DNA from: a virus
DNA length: 29,922 nt
Reading direction: 5' to 3' (one strand)
Virus record (IMG/VR): IMGVR_UViG_3300029309_000232
Span: 1-29,922 of that record
Shown here: positions 21,340 through 29,922 of the stretch, piece by piece
Layout of the letters: every line of letters starts with the position of its first letter
Position numbering within the stretch: the stretch's first letter is position 1
Position numbers and translations under genes: made by a program
Notes under the pieces: model-generated
Database searches by the model: none
What the model was told of the DNA's origin: nothing
The model's input: the letters and a program-made list of their open reading frames with translations, nothing else

Positions 21340-22961
21340 CGTCTACCGCCTTTCCAACCTTTAATAACAAAAGCGCCCATCTCCGGCAGTTCTGGATTAT
21401 ATTTTTCAAAAAGTCGGTCGAAATTGTCTATAACAGCTCCCTCTGGGAGTGCAGCCAAAAAATTATTGTAAGATTCTGCGTCGTCAGGTCCGGTATATTT
21501 TTCAATAATACCTTGATCGACTTCCTTCATTGCCTGTGTGATCTGATCAATGGACTCCACATCATCAGATAGCAACATTCGTCTCTCTAACTCAAATAGT
21601 TGAATACTGTTCTCTATCTTCTTTCTAAGCGCGTAAAGTGAGACATAATTTGCAATCGCAGTATTCCCTAATGAAAGTATAGCGTCCCGATAAGCTTGAA
21701 ACTCCATATCGGATGTTGATCCTGACCCTTTCATTCGCATCAAGGGAGCCAGTTGGTTCGATATCGCGTTTAGGGTGTCTAAAGCTTCTGTGACTTCGCT
21801 TGGTTTACCAGTGAGCAAAATCTCTAAGTTTCTTTTAAAAAATCTGAGTTCATTAGCAGCTATGTTACCAGTGCGTATGTTTTCATTAGTTCGCAGGATC
21901 GACATGGCTTGACTTACTGTCGGTAATATTTTCACCCCTTGGTCAATCGATTCTTTAGCCTCTTCAGCCATATCTTTCAATCTTTCGTCTTTGTATGTGT
22001 TAAAACGAGCGTTGATTTCTTTGCTTGCTTGCCTAGATGGCCCCAAGACAACCTTAATTACTGAACCGTCTTTGCTCAACGGTGTCAGCTCACCAAACAA
22101 TCCTTGCACTGGGACCGGCTTACCTAACTTGGTATCTCCTGCGGGAACCGTGATCTTGGCAACGATGCGTTCAAACTCTTCACCGGGTTCAAGACCCAGA
22201 CTTTCGATAAGCTTTCTCGCTTCCGCTTCTAACATGTAATAAGCGGGTTCTCCTACAGCCGTAGCTTTTAAGCCAGTACCTTTCTTTCCCTCGCGACGAA
22301 TCTTACTACGAGCGCCCATGGCCTCTTGATCAGTCAGCATCACGGTTTCACCGGGACCGTAATATTGCTCATCAACAGTAAGCCCTGCGCTATCTACCAC
22401 TACATAGTCGCTTGTTTTGTTATCAGGGTTGGTTTTAGAAACCGCTATGTCTGCATCTCTAAGATATCTGATCGCAGCATCTTCGTCGTTCTTTGCAAGC
22501 TCAAACGCTTTTGCTGCTATGGATCTTCTCTGACTCTCAAACTCTGCTTGTTGTTTTCTTCGCCTAATACCAGCCTCAGCAATGCCACGACCTAGCGATC
22601 TGAAAGCTCCTTCTCTGGGGTCTGCGGCAAGCATACTTGCACCAACCTGAGATGCGACATCGAAAATGTTGGGTCGTCGTGGAGGGCCTCCAGCAATACC
22701 TGTCAGTATGTCTGTGTATTCTTTCACTCTTTCTGCGGAGGGAGCACCACCCAAAGCCGGTAGATTCGGTCTTCTTTGCCCAGCACGAAAAGCTTCTTGT
22801 AAGGCCCTGAGTTCATCCTCATCAACCTTAAACTGCTCCATATCTAAACCGCCTAAGTCTGTGCCGGTTCTGAAGTCGTCTTCAAAGATATTGGATTCCA
22901 CGATATCTCCGCTCTTATATCCTTTTATCTGCTCTGGTATCTGGGCTCTGGATATCGGCAT
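21336..22961 (-). CDS. Internal virion-type protein (541 aa)
   Basis: The N-terminus MPISRAQIPEQIKGYKSGDI is followed by an acidic linker, then PPRRPNIFDVASQVGASMLA leading into a long charged helix (EAGIRRRKQQAEFESQRRSI). Proteins with this plan occur in the same place in marine phage late operons. The rest is alpha-helical with no catalytic motif. It overlaps the upstream gene by one base and the downstream gene by 4 bp. A role as injected core protein is inferred from its neighbours. Confidence 0.65.
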   Translation of the reverse strand: MPISRAQIPEQIKGYKSGDIVESNIFEDDFRTGTDLGGLDMEQFKVDEDELRALQEAFRAGQRRPNLPALGGAPSAERVKEYTDILTGIAGGPPRRPNIFDVASQVGASMLAADPREGAFRSLGRGIAEAGIRRRKQQAEFESQRRSIAAKAFELAKNDEDAAIRYLRDADIAVSKTNPDNKTSDYVVVDSAGLTVDEQYYGPGETVMLTDQEAMGARSKIRREGKKGTGLKATAVGEPAYYMLEAEARKLIESLGLEPGEEFERIVAKITVPAGDTKLGKPVPVQGLFGELTPLSKDGSVIKVVLGPSRQASKEINARFNTYKDERLKDMAEEAKESIDQGVKILPTVSQAMSILRTNENIRTGNIAANELRFFKRNLEILLTGKPSEVTEALDTLNAISNQLAPLMRMKGSGSTSDMEFQAYRDAILSLGNTAIANYVSLYALRKKIENSIQLFELERRMLLSDDVESIDQITQAMKEVDQGIIEKYTGPDDAESYNNFLAALPEGAVIDNFDRLFEKYNPELPEMGAFVIKGWKGGRR

Positions 22962-24466
22962 TAGATTGAGGCTGGTGGCGTATAACCAGCATAGTTACCA
23001 CCTCCTCCGTATAAACTACCCAGACCGCCGAACACACCTAATCCAGTGCCTATCGCAGTTTGCAGTGCGCTGGGTGGTGCGGTGAAGTCAGTCCTGATAT
23101 CCGTTCTACCCGCTGGAACCATCTCGATGAATGGTTTCGCAGCTTGGAACTGTGCCAGCGGTGCGGTCCTTGCTTTCTCCAAAGTTTCTCTCTGAGCATC
23201 CAGCTCTGCTTGTCGCTGTCTTTGTATGTCTCCACCAATCGTGCCTAACGTGCCGACATCAGTTCTCCTAGCTTGTGCCACCCGACCGCCAAGATCTGCA
23301 ACGGTTTGACCGAATCCAGCTTGAGCTTGTCCTAATGCTTGGCCAGCACCCGCCATGGTTCGTCCGATGTTTCTTGTTTGTTGTGCGATCTGATCAGCAA
23401 TACTCAATCCAGTAGTACCGGCTTGCCTCCTTGCTGCTGCTGTTCTTTGACCTAAAGCACCAAGCGTTTGACCTAAACCAGTTCCGGCTCTAAATCTTTG
23501 TTGACCGACATCTGCCACTTGAGCGCCCAATCCGCTTAACGCTCTTTGTCGTTGTGCTGCCAAACCACTCAAACCAGCAGCTCCGGTTCTAGCTGTCTGC
23601 CGTCGTCTTTCATCCTCTTCTAACGCAGTTCTTTGTGCCTGTTGAAATCCTTGAGATCTCAAGGCTCCAACTCGCTCACCCAAACCGCGACCGACAGCCT
23701 CAGCTCTTTCAGCAGCACTCAACCTGGCTCGTGATCCGAAAGCAGATTCACCTCCAGTTTGGATATCTCTGGCGGTGGCAGCCATATCTCTCTGAGCTAG
23801 ACCTTTCAAAGCGTCATCTATGGTTTGTTGAACAACCGCTTGCTCAAAAGGATCCATGAATCTTTGTGTTGCGGCAACTGGATCAAAGTCAGCCAGAGCT
23901 GCTCTTTGTAAGTTTTCAGCCTCACCCAAGGCCCCAGAAAACTGCTGTGTTGCTAACGTGCCGATACCCAAAGCATCTGTCAGATCGCGCCGTAGCCCTC
24001 TTTCGGCAGCTAAGGCTCTGGCTTCTTGTCTGCCAGCGCCACCTAACTCCTCTAACAAACCGATATCTCTCTGATCAAGCGCGAAACGCGCGCCTTCTCG
24101 TAACTCTTGCGCTGCTCTGCGATCTGCCTCAGCTTGTGCTGTCAGCCCCTCTCGTAAGGAACCGATTCCAGCCCTAGCTGATCGTAGCGCCTCTTCAAAA
24201 AACGGCTCTTGCGCTCCAACTCCTGCTCTGGCTAAACGCATCGCCTCTAACTGATCTGGCGTAAGGCCAGCGATCTGTCTGCCAATGACGATTGGCTTGC
24301 CGGTTACAGGGTCAAAAAACGTCCTATCAATAGCTCTCAGTGCATCCGGAACAAAACCGCCTTGCCCATCGAGGCCCAACAAAATCTGCTGAGTGATTGG
24401 ATCAAGCCTCTGATCCATTCGTGATACGGACGCTACAAACGGTTCCTCGTAACTTACCTCAGCCAT
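22961..24466 (-). CDS. Ala/Gln/Arg-rich coiled internal virion protein (501 aa)
   Basis: After MAEVSYEEPFVASVSRMDQR the protein becomes a very long Ala/Gln/Arg/Gly-rich helical region (residues about 80-430) with repeated RxxA/QxxLxxLG patterns, for example AAQRQRALSGLGAQVADVGQ. It ends with a Gly-rich, hydrophobic patch (GTGLGVFGGLGSLYGGGGN) that could insert in a membrane. This composition is typical of DNA-ejection channel proteins such as T7 gp14/gp15, though sequence homology to them is not claimed. It lies 2 bp after the 588-aa gene. Confidence 0.65.
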   Translation of the reverse strand: MAEVSYEEPFVASVSRMDQRLDPITQQILLGLDGQGGFVPDALRAIDRTFFDPVTGKPIVIGRQIAGLTPDQLEAMRLARAGVGAQEPFFEEALRSARAGIGSLREGLTAQAEADRRAAQELREGARFALDQRDIGLLEELGGAGRQEARALAAERGLRRDLTDALGIGTLATQQFSGALGEAENLQRAALADFDPVAATQRFMDPFEQAVVQQTIDDALKGLAQRDMAATARDIQTGGESAFGSRARLSAAERAEAVGRGLGERVGALRSQGFQQAQRTALEEDERRRQTARTGAAGLSGLAAQRQRALSGLGAQVADVGQQRFRAGTGLGQTLGALGQRTAAARRQAGTTGLSIADQIAQQTRNIGRTMAGAGQALGQAQAGFGQTVADLGGRVAQARRTDVGTLGTIGGDIQRQRQAELDAQRETLEKARTAPLAQFQAAKPFIEMVPAGRTDIRTDFTAPPSALQTAIGTGLGVFGGLGSLYGGGGNYAGYTPPASI

Positions 24467-24468
24467 CG

Positions 24469-26235
24469 TTATGCACTCGCCTTAGCTTTGCCAGCGAACA
24501 GATCCATCATGTCATACATGAGCTTGGTTCCCCGTTCACGGTCTTCTTCTCTGGTCGGTCGTAGCTCTACGATCCCCCCTTTTTTCTTTGTCATGTCAAA
24601 AGCCCCAGCACCTCGCACTGCTTGAGACTTCATTACAAACTCGCCGTCACTCAACATAGCCGGTATGTCATCTGAAGTTTCAGTGCCAGGTCCGTCTATT
24701 TCTCCATTCATTCTCTTAAACTCTTCGGCAGCTACGTTACCGCCTTTTGCGTAAGCCATCGGCATCACCATGCCACCACCCATCATAAGTCTTGGTGGAG
24801 CAGCGATCCCAGCAACATCAGTGGGTAGAGCTTGCGGAACATTTCTTTGTGGAGCTTGACGACCCGCTGTAAGTTTCGGAATCGTGCCTGTTGGCAATAA
24901 ACCAAACTCAACCGGATTCGGAGCTTCTTTGCCCATACGCCGGGCTATCTCAGCCTCAATGTTATATCTTCCTGTTGCGGTCTCTTGGGTTAATGGAGTG
25001 AGCGGAACGCCTCTTCGGTTTTTCGCCTCATCAAAAGCCAGTTTAGCCAACAAAGCGCCAATACCACCAATACCTAATGCTCTGCCAAAAGGAACTTGCC
25101 CTTCCTCCGAGCCGATGCCTAAAGCGCCACCAATCCTTTGTAAAATGTTTTGATCACCGCCTTGCTGTCCCGGCATAGCTGATGATAATTGATTCATTAT
25201 GTCAGCCGGTGTTTTGCCTTGCCCTAACGCAGACTCAATCTGCTCTTTCAAACCAGCATCCGACTGAGCTAATTGTTCTAGGGTGTCCATTGCGTCCAAG
25301 GGATCTGCTCCGAACACACCTTGTCCACCGGGAAGACCCGCTCCGCTCAAAATGCTCTGTATGGTTTCACTAGGCTTTGTAATCAGACTACCAATTCCAC
25401 TCGCTATGTTACCGGGTAGGTTGGTCAAAGTGTCTTGTAGAGCGCCAGGGGTTTGTCTCAATAAGCTGCCTAAACCAGAAAGGAAGTTGCCACTCTCTCC
25501 TCCGGCTTTTGCGATATTCGCGATTGCTCCTGTCTCACCAAAAATTTTAGGTCCTGTTGCAAGCGTAGCCAAAGCTAAGGGACTCGCTTCTCCCTTTGCC
25601 ACTTTGTAAACGGTGTCGGCTTTTGATATCAGGGCTGCTGGAGCTTGCCAAGGACCGGGAACGAACTGCGCTACTTTTGCAACAGGTCTTACAACCTTCT
25701 TAAAAAGCTTCTTTCCGAACTTGGCGATCTTTTTGAGAAAAAATTCCTCTAACCCTGTTTGTGGATTGAGAGATGCGATGCCCAAACCAACCACATATTC
25801 TTCTGGATTCAGTCCTACCTCTTTGAATCTTGTCTCAACAGCAGACTCAAACTGAGGATCTTCCATCATCTCAGCCGGTAGAACTACTTCTCCAGGGGTA
25901 ACATGAGCTAGGGTGGTGTCACCACCACGACCAGCTTGGGATACTTGTAAAGCTGCGTCAGCCAATGGAGCGGTTTGGCTAATCTGTGCAGCTTCGATCA
26001 ACTGCTCTGCTTTTCTCTTTTCAAAAGGATCTTCGGCAGTATCTCTGGCGACCATCAACTCTTCAATCGCCTGTCGCAGATCTGCGTCGCGATCAACGGG
26101 TTCTTGCATAGCGGCGTTGTATTCCATCGACTCTTCTTCAGTCAAAGGATCCTCAACCATGCCACCCTCTTGGAACCCCATCGGACTAGCCGGTTCCATC
26201 ATATTTTGTATCCGCTGTTGCAAAAACTCATTCAT
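24469..26235 (-). CDS. Internal/tail protein with conserved IPAMLSDGEFVM motif (588 aa)
   Basis: The product begins MNEFLQQRIQNMMEPASPMG. It contains GRGGDTTLAHVTPGEVVLPA near residue 110, an EEFFLKKIAKFGKKLFKKVV basic helix near 165-185, Gly/Ala-rich hydrophobic stretches, and near the C-terminus GPGTETSDDIPAMLSDGEFV. The TPGEVVLP and SDDIPAMLSDGEFVM motifs recur in marine phage virion proteins; their function is unknown to me. It overlaps the upstream gene by 4 bp. A structural role is well supported by context, the precise place in the virion is not. Confidence 0.7.
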   Translation of the reverse strand: MNEFLQQRIQNMMEPASPMGFQEGGMVEDPLTEEESMEYNAAMQEPVDRDADLRQAIEELMVARDTAEDPFEKRKAEQLIEAAQISQTAPLADAALQVSQAGRGGDTTLAHVTPGEVVLPAEMMEDPQFESAVETRFKEVGLNPEEYVVGLGIASLNPQTGLEEFFLKKIAKFGKKLFKKVVRPVAKVAQFVPGPWQAPAALISKADTVYKVAKGEASPLALATLATGPKIFGETGAIANIAKAGGESGNFLSGLGSLLRQTPGALQDTLTNLPGNIASGIGSLITKPSETIQSILSGAGLPGGQGVFGADPLDAMDTLEQLAQSDAGLKEQIESALGQGKTPADIMNQLSSAMPGQQGGDQNILQRIGGALGIGSEEGQVPFGRALGIGGIGALLAKLAFDEAKNRRGVPLTPLTQETATGRYNIEAEIARRMGKEAPNPVEFGLLPTGTIPKLTAGRQAPQRNVPQALPTDVAGIAAPPRLMMGGGMVMPMAYAKGGNVAAEEFKRMNGEIDGPGTETSDDIPAMLSDGEFVMKSQAVRGAGAFDMTKKKGGIVELRPTREEDRERGTKLMYDMMDLFAGKAKASA

Positions 26236-26543
26236 GATATTGTTACCGTTACTGCTCCTACCCCAAAGGTCGCTTGCTGACCAGTTGGGTATGTCTGATG
26301 ATTATACAAATCTCTAAGCTGAGTGCCATCAAAAGCCTGATGAATACTCAACGTCGAATTAAATATTATCGCACCTGTGGCGAACTGTAACTCGCTGATT
26401 TCAGTGGCGTTGAAGTGCGGAGAGATGGTTATATCCACTCCGCTGAGGTTTAATTCTAAGACACGAACCAATCTGTTGAACGTGCCTGAGTCAACTGTTT
26501 CACCTTGAGCTAGCGGTAAACGAGTCTCAAGGATCTTACTCAC
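26232..26543 (-). CDS. Small tail-module hypothetical protein (103 aa)
   Basis: The protein begins MSKILETRLPLAQGETVDSG and is mainly beta-strand with low charge (TISPHFNATEISELQFATGA, QQATFGVGAVTVTIS). It has 4-bp overlaps with both neighbours, showing tight co-translation with the tail protein and the 588-aa protein. This size and strand-rich composition fit a small tail-completion or head-tail connector protein, but no family is recognised. Confidence 0.65.
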   Translation of the reverse strand: MSKILETRLPLAQGETVDSGTFNRLVRVLELNLSGVDITISPHFNATEISELQFATGAIIFNSTLSIHQAFDGTQLRDLYNHQTYPTGQQATFGVGAVTVTIS

Positions 26544-28438
26544 GATCTCCTTCCGCTTGGCTGTATATCAATCCGTGTGGATCCTAACCGCCACTTATAA
26601 CCTTTCTGGTTGATGGTGTCGTTGTCGTCATCGCTCTCAAACCGGAACACCACCTGTCTTGCTCTGGTTCGTAATGATGAAAAGGTGCTGGTTTGCGATA
26701 CCTGGGTGGTGGCATCTGTCGATAACGATTGACCGGGGAAGTCCCGTCTTTTGATAACGATATTCATTGCTGGAGTGTTTGAGATCGTGGGATCCGTCAC
26801 AAACCGCATATCTGGGATAATCTTTTTCACAAAGCTATAGTTTTCACCAGAGGCGATATCCAGATCACCAGACTCAATGAACACACCACTCATCGGTGAT
26901 CCGTTGTCGTCGTATCCTTTTTCATGCTCAAACAAACAATTTGTGCCAGATGTTTGAGCTCCAGCTCTGGGCAAATCCTCGATACCGCTATCAAGCCAGC
27001 TATATCTTACTAAGTTGCCTACTGACCAGTTGCCATCCTCATAGTTATAGATCACATACCGACTAATCTCACCAGTGCCGTCTTCGATGCTAGGATAGAA
27101 GAACCACATCTCGCCGTATTCGGTGTTCATGCCCATGAAACACTTGAACGCTTGATCAAGATCTAAATCGTTAAAGACATATTCTTGGACCGCACAAGGT
27201 AGTTTTTGAACTGAACCGTTATAGAAATAGAAAGCGGTTTTAGAGGCGAAATACACGCCGTTTGGTCCGTTGGTGGCAGCTTTGGGACCAATCAAGCCAC
27301 TGCCTTCGTTTACGAGATTCACGGCGAAGGTCAGCGGTGGGCCGATGAAATTCATGCTATATAGACTCGTGTCAGTCCAAATCAGGATCTCTTGGCGTGA
27401 CTTAATACCGCCCACGATGAAAGATCCGGTGGATAGCCGGACACTACCGGCGCTGTTTGTTGCGGTTGGCTCAAAATCTAGCTCGTTCTCTGAGTCAGAA
27501 AAGGCGACCAACATAGGATCGATCACACCTGTTCTTGAACCGCTGGATATCGGATCAGCCCCTAACACAACAAGATGGCGATCTGTCTCTGATGTGATCA
27601 CTTGTAAAGCCACTGTCGGAACCAGATTGGCTCCTGAGATACCAGATAACTGTAAAGCCCTGGTCGATGTGCCGTTATTCTCTACCCATCTAAATATGCC
27701 AGCCCCTCTGGGATTGATGATCAGGTTTTCACCGAAGTTATCGTGCGTCCATAATCTCAGTTGGTTTGTCGCACTGATCGCAGATGCCGATCCCCAAGTT
27801 CCCGCTCCCCATGTCCCAACACCCCAACCAGAGCTTGATACATAAGTATCCAAACCGACGTTTACTTGATAAGCACCCACGACTGAGCTGCCGCCGTTGC
27901 CACTGTCAGAGCTGTTCGCAGTGACAGTCGTTCCGCTGGTGTCTTTGGCAGTGATGGTGTAGGTATTCGTCCCGGTGACTAGCAGGATTTGATACTCTTG
28001 ATTAAGAACCGCTGCTGTCACGTTACCACCTAAAGTCGCAGCTCCAGAAAACGTCACAAAATCATTTGTTACTGCGCCATGGTTTGTATCCGTTACCGTG
28101 ATCGTGCTGGATCCGTTAGTGGCAGCGAAAGTTACATCACCGGCAGATGTGGTCGATCTGATAGGAGTGACATCATAATAAGCATCACCCTCTTCTATGT
28201 AATATTTGAAGGTGGTTCCGATACCCTGGTAACGAGTACCACCGAGCGATATGAAAGAGTGTAAAGCTCTGGCTAAACCAAGGAAGGTGTTTGTGCCTAA
28301 CTTTTGCCAGCCACCGACTTTTTCAACAAGACCCTTTCGGAAACGAACAAGGTTGCCATCAACCCATCCACCACCAGCGGAGTAATCGGTTGACTCTTTA
28401 TCTATACCAGCACGAAAATCCAGTTTTTGGAGTGGCAT
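26540..28438 (-). CDS. Tail/portal-adaptor protein, P22 gp10-like stabilisation type
   Basis: The N-terminus MPLQKLDFRAGIDKESTDYS followed by GGGWVDGNLVRFRKGLVEKV and GGWQKL is the usual opening of the 'phage stabilisation protein' type (P22 gp10-like), which closes the portal channel in short-tailed phages. The 632-aa body is strand-rich, with an Ig-like Thr/Ser-rich insertion at about 100-190 (FAATNGSSTITVTDTNHGAV), a Trp/Gly repeat (GWGVGTWGAGTWGSAS) near 205 and many WS/WF strands. The C-terminus lists RRDFPGQSL-type strands. Assignment to the gp10-like group is by N-terminal pattern and gene order. Confidence 0.65.
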   Translation of the reverse strand: MPLQKLDFRAGIDKESTDYSAGGGWVDGNLVRFRKGLVEKVGGWQKLGTNTFLGLARALHSFISLGGTRYQGIGTTFKYYIEEGDAYYDVTPIRSTTSAGDVTFAATNGSSTITVTDTNHGAVTNDFVTFSGAATLGGNVTAAVLNQEYQILLVTGTNTYTITAKDTSGTTVTANSSDSGNGGSSVVGAYQVNVGLDTYVSSSGWGVGTWGAGTWGSASAISATNQLRLWTHDNFGENLIINPRGAGIFRWVENNGTSTRALQLSGISGANLVPTVALQVITSETDRHLVVLGADPISSGSRTGVIDPMLVAFSDSENELDFEPTATNSAGSVRLSTGSFIVGGIKSRQEILIWTDTSLYSMNFIGPPLTFAVNLVNEGSGLIGPKAATNGPNGVYFASKTAFYFYNGSVQKLPCAVQEYVFNDLDLDQAFKCFMGMNTEYGEMWFFYPSIEDGTGEISRYVIYNYEDGNWSVGNLVRYSWLDSGIEDLPRAGAQTSGTNCLFEHEKGYDDNGSPMSGVFIESGDLDIASGENYSFVKKIIPDMRFVTDPTISNTPAMNIVIKRRDFPGQSLSTDATTQVSQTSTFSSLRTRARQVVFRFESDDDNDTINQKGYKWRLGSTRIDIQPSGRRS

Positions 28439-28444
28439 CAGGCA

Positions 28445-28870
28445 TCAAGCTAAACGAATGATCGCACCAGTAGCGGTCGGTGAAGGGAAAACCACCGTGA
28501 AGTCACCCGCTGTACTGGTCTTATCGCCACCGAAGTCTATTGCGGCGATTGCTTTGTTTGAGTTAGTGGAGTTAAAAATTAGGGCCCCACGAGCTGTGAC
28601 GGTCGCAGTTCCGAATGTAAAATCGTTGAAGTCGCACACCGCCACTGAGCCTGACAGCGTTGGCGTGACGTTTGTAAGAGAGCCACCCCCAGAACTATAG
28701 TTCGTGCCGGATGATTGCCCGGTGGTTACAAAAGCTGTTGTACCAGCTCCAAGCGTTGCTGATGAGGTGTATAAAGCAAGCTTTATGGTATCGGCTCCAT
28801 TTGTGAGGTTATGGCCCTCAACCAAAAGTTCTTGCTTAAATGAATTGCAAATGGCAGAAGTGATAGCCAT
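28445..28870 (-). CDS. Beta-rich virion protein (141 aa)
   Basis: I place the start at ATG 28870 (MAITSAICNSFKQELLVEGH), 9 nt after GGAG; a TTG two codons upstream overlaps the previous stop. The protein is Thr/Ser/Gly-rich and predicted all-beta (DTIKLALYTSSATLGAGTTA, ARGALIFNSTNSNKAIAAID, FTVVFPSPTATGAIIRLA). Near-identical architectures are frequent in marine phage late operons. A decoration, tail-tube or small fibre role is plausible; none is proven. Confidence 0.7.
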   Translation of the reverse strand: MAITSAICNSFKQELLVEGHNLTNGADTIKLALYTSSATLGAGTTAFVTTGQSSGTNYSSGGGSLTNVTPTLSGSVAVCDFNDFTFGTATVTARGALIFNSTNSNKAIAAIDFGGDKTSTAGDFTVVFPSPTATGAIIRLA

Positions 28871-28872
28871 GG

Positions 28873-29163
28873 TCAAAGCTCCTTTATAATGTTGGCCATA
28901 TCCTCATGCCCTTGTGAGGCGAGTAACCCTCGGATCGTCACTCGGTCAGAGGCAATAGCGTTTTTCACACCCAACAATATTAGAGTATAAACATGGTTTC
29001 GGAAAGCCTCTGCTTGCTGTCTGATGTGGGGGTCTGCTTGCTCTGATATGCCCACTATCTTCTTCGTGATTTGTGTTGCCCAAAACTCTGCGTCATGTCC
29101 ACGATTCTCAGTGGTAGAAACCATCACCTGGCCTAGTTCAAAACCTATCTTATCTTCTATCAT
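28873..29163 (-). CDS. Small helical late protein (96 aa)
   Basis: The product begins MIEDKIGFELGQVMVSTTEN and consists of two or three helices (GHDAEFWATQITKKIVGISE, RQQAEAFRNHVYTLILLGVK, QGHEDMANIIKEL). The family is familiar from marine phage genomes in this position, but with no function known to me. It lies 2 bp after the 240-aa gene and runs into the beta-rich protein, so it is part of the late operon. It may be a connector or chaperone. Confidence 0.7.
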   Translation of the reverse strand: MIEDKIGFELGQVMVSTTENRGHDAEFWATQITKKIVGISEQADPHIRQQAEAFRNHVYTLILLGVKNAIASDRVTIRGLLASQGHEDMANIIKEL

Positions 29164-29165
29164 TG

Positions 29166-29888
29166 CTACCCCTTGTAAGGCTCTGGCGCAGACGGCATTT
29201 CGACGGTTTCTAACTTATGTTTTTTGACCATCTTTGCCAGTTCTGATCTATCACAAACCATCCACTCATCTGCCGGTGTGGGCATCGCTACTTTCGGATC
29301 ATCCAATCTATGATAACCATAGAGTCTTTCCTCTAACGGTACGTTTTGATCAAGCAACGATGATCGAGGGCTTACGCCGACCGTGATACCAGCGTTGATA
29401 CACTTACAGATCCAAAACTCCAGACAGGCCCTACCCGCTTCCGCAAAGTGCAGATTGTGTTTGTACGAGAAGTCCATGCCAAACATATCTATTTGATTGA
29501 CCTCGTTCCACAAAGCGAAAGCTATCGCGTATGCGGTCGTGTTGTTCATATACGCACAACGCTGGCTTTCGATCACCTCTTCTAACGGGTACTCAACCAA
29601 AGCAGGAACTCGCTCATCAAGCTCACAAGTGTAGATTGGTTTCTTATAAGTAGGCAGAACCCGACGCATAACATCGGTTTGGTTGCCAGCATCGTCCGTA
29701 TCTAAGAACCGGCTGACCGGATCCATCATGAATACACGATCTACATCAAAAACCGACAAAGCAGAGTTGATACCCCACACTTCGTCCCACGTTTTGCTGT
29801 TTTCTACGCCGATGACGTAATCTATCTGGCTTGCACCAAGACCGATTATCGCTACGTTTTGCCCTTTGAGACTTTCAATTTTTTCCAC
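29166..29888 (-). CDS. Rossmann-like hypothetical protein (240 aa)
   Basis: GTG 29888 begins the product, MEKIESLKGQNVAIIGLGAS, where NVAIIGLGAS is a Gly-rich strand-loop typical of Rossmann folds. Further on, VFMMDPVSRFLDTDDA and IDMFGMDFSYKHNLHFAEAG resemble the DUF115/MptE-like glycosyl- or pyrophosphokinase-related domains often found in marine phages. Catalysis is not established. It is in the late operon yet looks enzymatic, so it may modify host surface glycans or virion components; a DUF115-like assignment is tentative. Confidence 0.6.
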   Translation of the reverse strand: MEKIESLKGQNVAIIGLGASQIDYVIGVENSKTWDEVWGINSALSVFDVDRVFMMDPVSRFLDTDDAGNQTDVMRRVLPTYKKPIYTCELDERVPALVEYPLEEVIESQRCAYMNNTTAYAIAFALWNEVNQIDMFGMDFSYKHNLHFAEAGRACLEFWICKCINAGITVGVSPRSSLLDQNVPLEERLYGYHRLDDPKVAMPTPADEWMVCDRSELAKMVKKHKLETVEMPSAPEPYKG

Positions 29889-29892
29889 TAAC

Positions 29893-29922
29893 TCACCCCA
29901 GATCGTAATAAGTCATACCGGA
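29893..29922 (-). CDS. C-terminal end of a gene cut by the right window edge
   Basis: Only the last nine codons and a TGA are inside the window (ending ...GMTYYDLG). The stop lies 4 bp before the GTG of the next late gene, the usual spacing in this operon, and the ribosome site for that gene lies within this tail. Frame and strand fit a preceding late gene, but ten codons cannot prove it. Confidence 0.35.
   Translation of the reverse strand, partial: SGMTYYDLG

Noticed and set aside
1-29922. Circular closure of the two window ends
   Set aside because: Joining them would end the fibre gene three codons after the junction (AAT CCG GTA TGA). This is possible but unsupported, and essential head genes would be missing, so the window is treated as part of a larger genome.
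1-29922. tRNA genes, CRISPR arrays and insertion sequences
   Set aside because: No cloverleaf with T-arm GGTTCGA-type sequence, no regularly spaced long repeats with unique spacers, and no transposase or terminal inverted repeats were seen by eye.

Overview
The window is a nearly gap-free stretch of a tailed bacteriophage (Caudoviricetes) genome, or of a prophage. The late genes most resemble the uncultured marine phage contigs often called uvMED: a P22 gp10-like tail protein, very large internal virion proteins with SDDIPAMLSDGEFVM-type motifs, and a beta-rich tail fibre. Base composition looks to be in the mid-40s % GC, well above typical pelagiphages, so a SAR11 host is unlikely. The host cannot be named from the sequence. 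The large ejection-type proteins and the lack of any tape-measure or sheath gene suggest a short-tailed (podovirus-like) virion, by inference. A serine recombinase leaves a temperate lifestyle possible.

Layout. 1-2100 (minus): tail-fibre module, namely a 47-aa protein, a 22-residue-repeat protein and a long fibre that runs off the left edge. 2133-3049: serine recombinase and a back-to-back promoter region sharing a GTGTACAC palindrome. 3050-5485 (plus): a monocistronic 593-aa protein of unknown role with an AcrVA2-like tail, its terminator, then three tiny coupled genes. 5451-9123 (minus): a 923-aa polyvalent-type protein, a hypothetical protein and an Hjc-like PD-(D/E)XK nuclease. 9124-9626: a repeat- and hairpin-rich non-coding stretch. 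9627-10300 (minus): small terminase and a 66-aa protein. 10301-10592: AT-rich non-coding. 10593-12761 (minus): Toprim/VirE-type primase-helicase. 12827-16137 (plus): replication and DNA-modification operon with an SSB-like protein, DUF3310, a hidden membrane microprotein, a RecE-like exonuclease, a C5 cytosine methyltransferase with a second gene nested in another frame, and a small hypothetical protein. 16221-17616 (minus): four small genes, two with zinc-binding cysteine pairs. 17706-18437 (minus): 2-oxoglutarate/Fe(II) oxygenase. 18460-18917 (plus): ribbon-helix-helix-like regulator coupled to a hypothetical protein. 18874-29922 (minus): late structural operon, almost all of it overlapping start/stop codons.

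How it fits together. The primase-helicase, SSB-like protein, RecE-like exonuclease and Hjc-like nuclease form a plausible replication/recombination set. The methyltransferase probably protects or marks the phage DNA. The late operon supplies tail, adaptor and ejection proteins. Large terminase, portal and major capsid genes are not in the window and presumably lie beyond the right edge, upstream in the late transcription direction. TGTACA/TGTATACA palindromes sit in nearly every regulatory gap and may be a phage operator. No tRNA, rRNA, CRISPR array or insertion sequence was seen.
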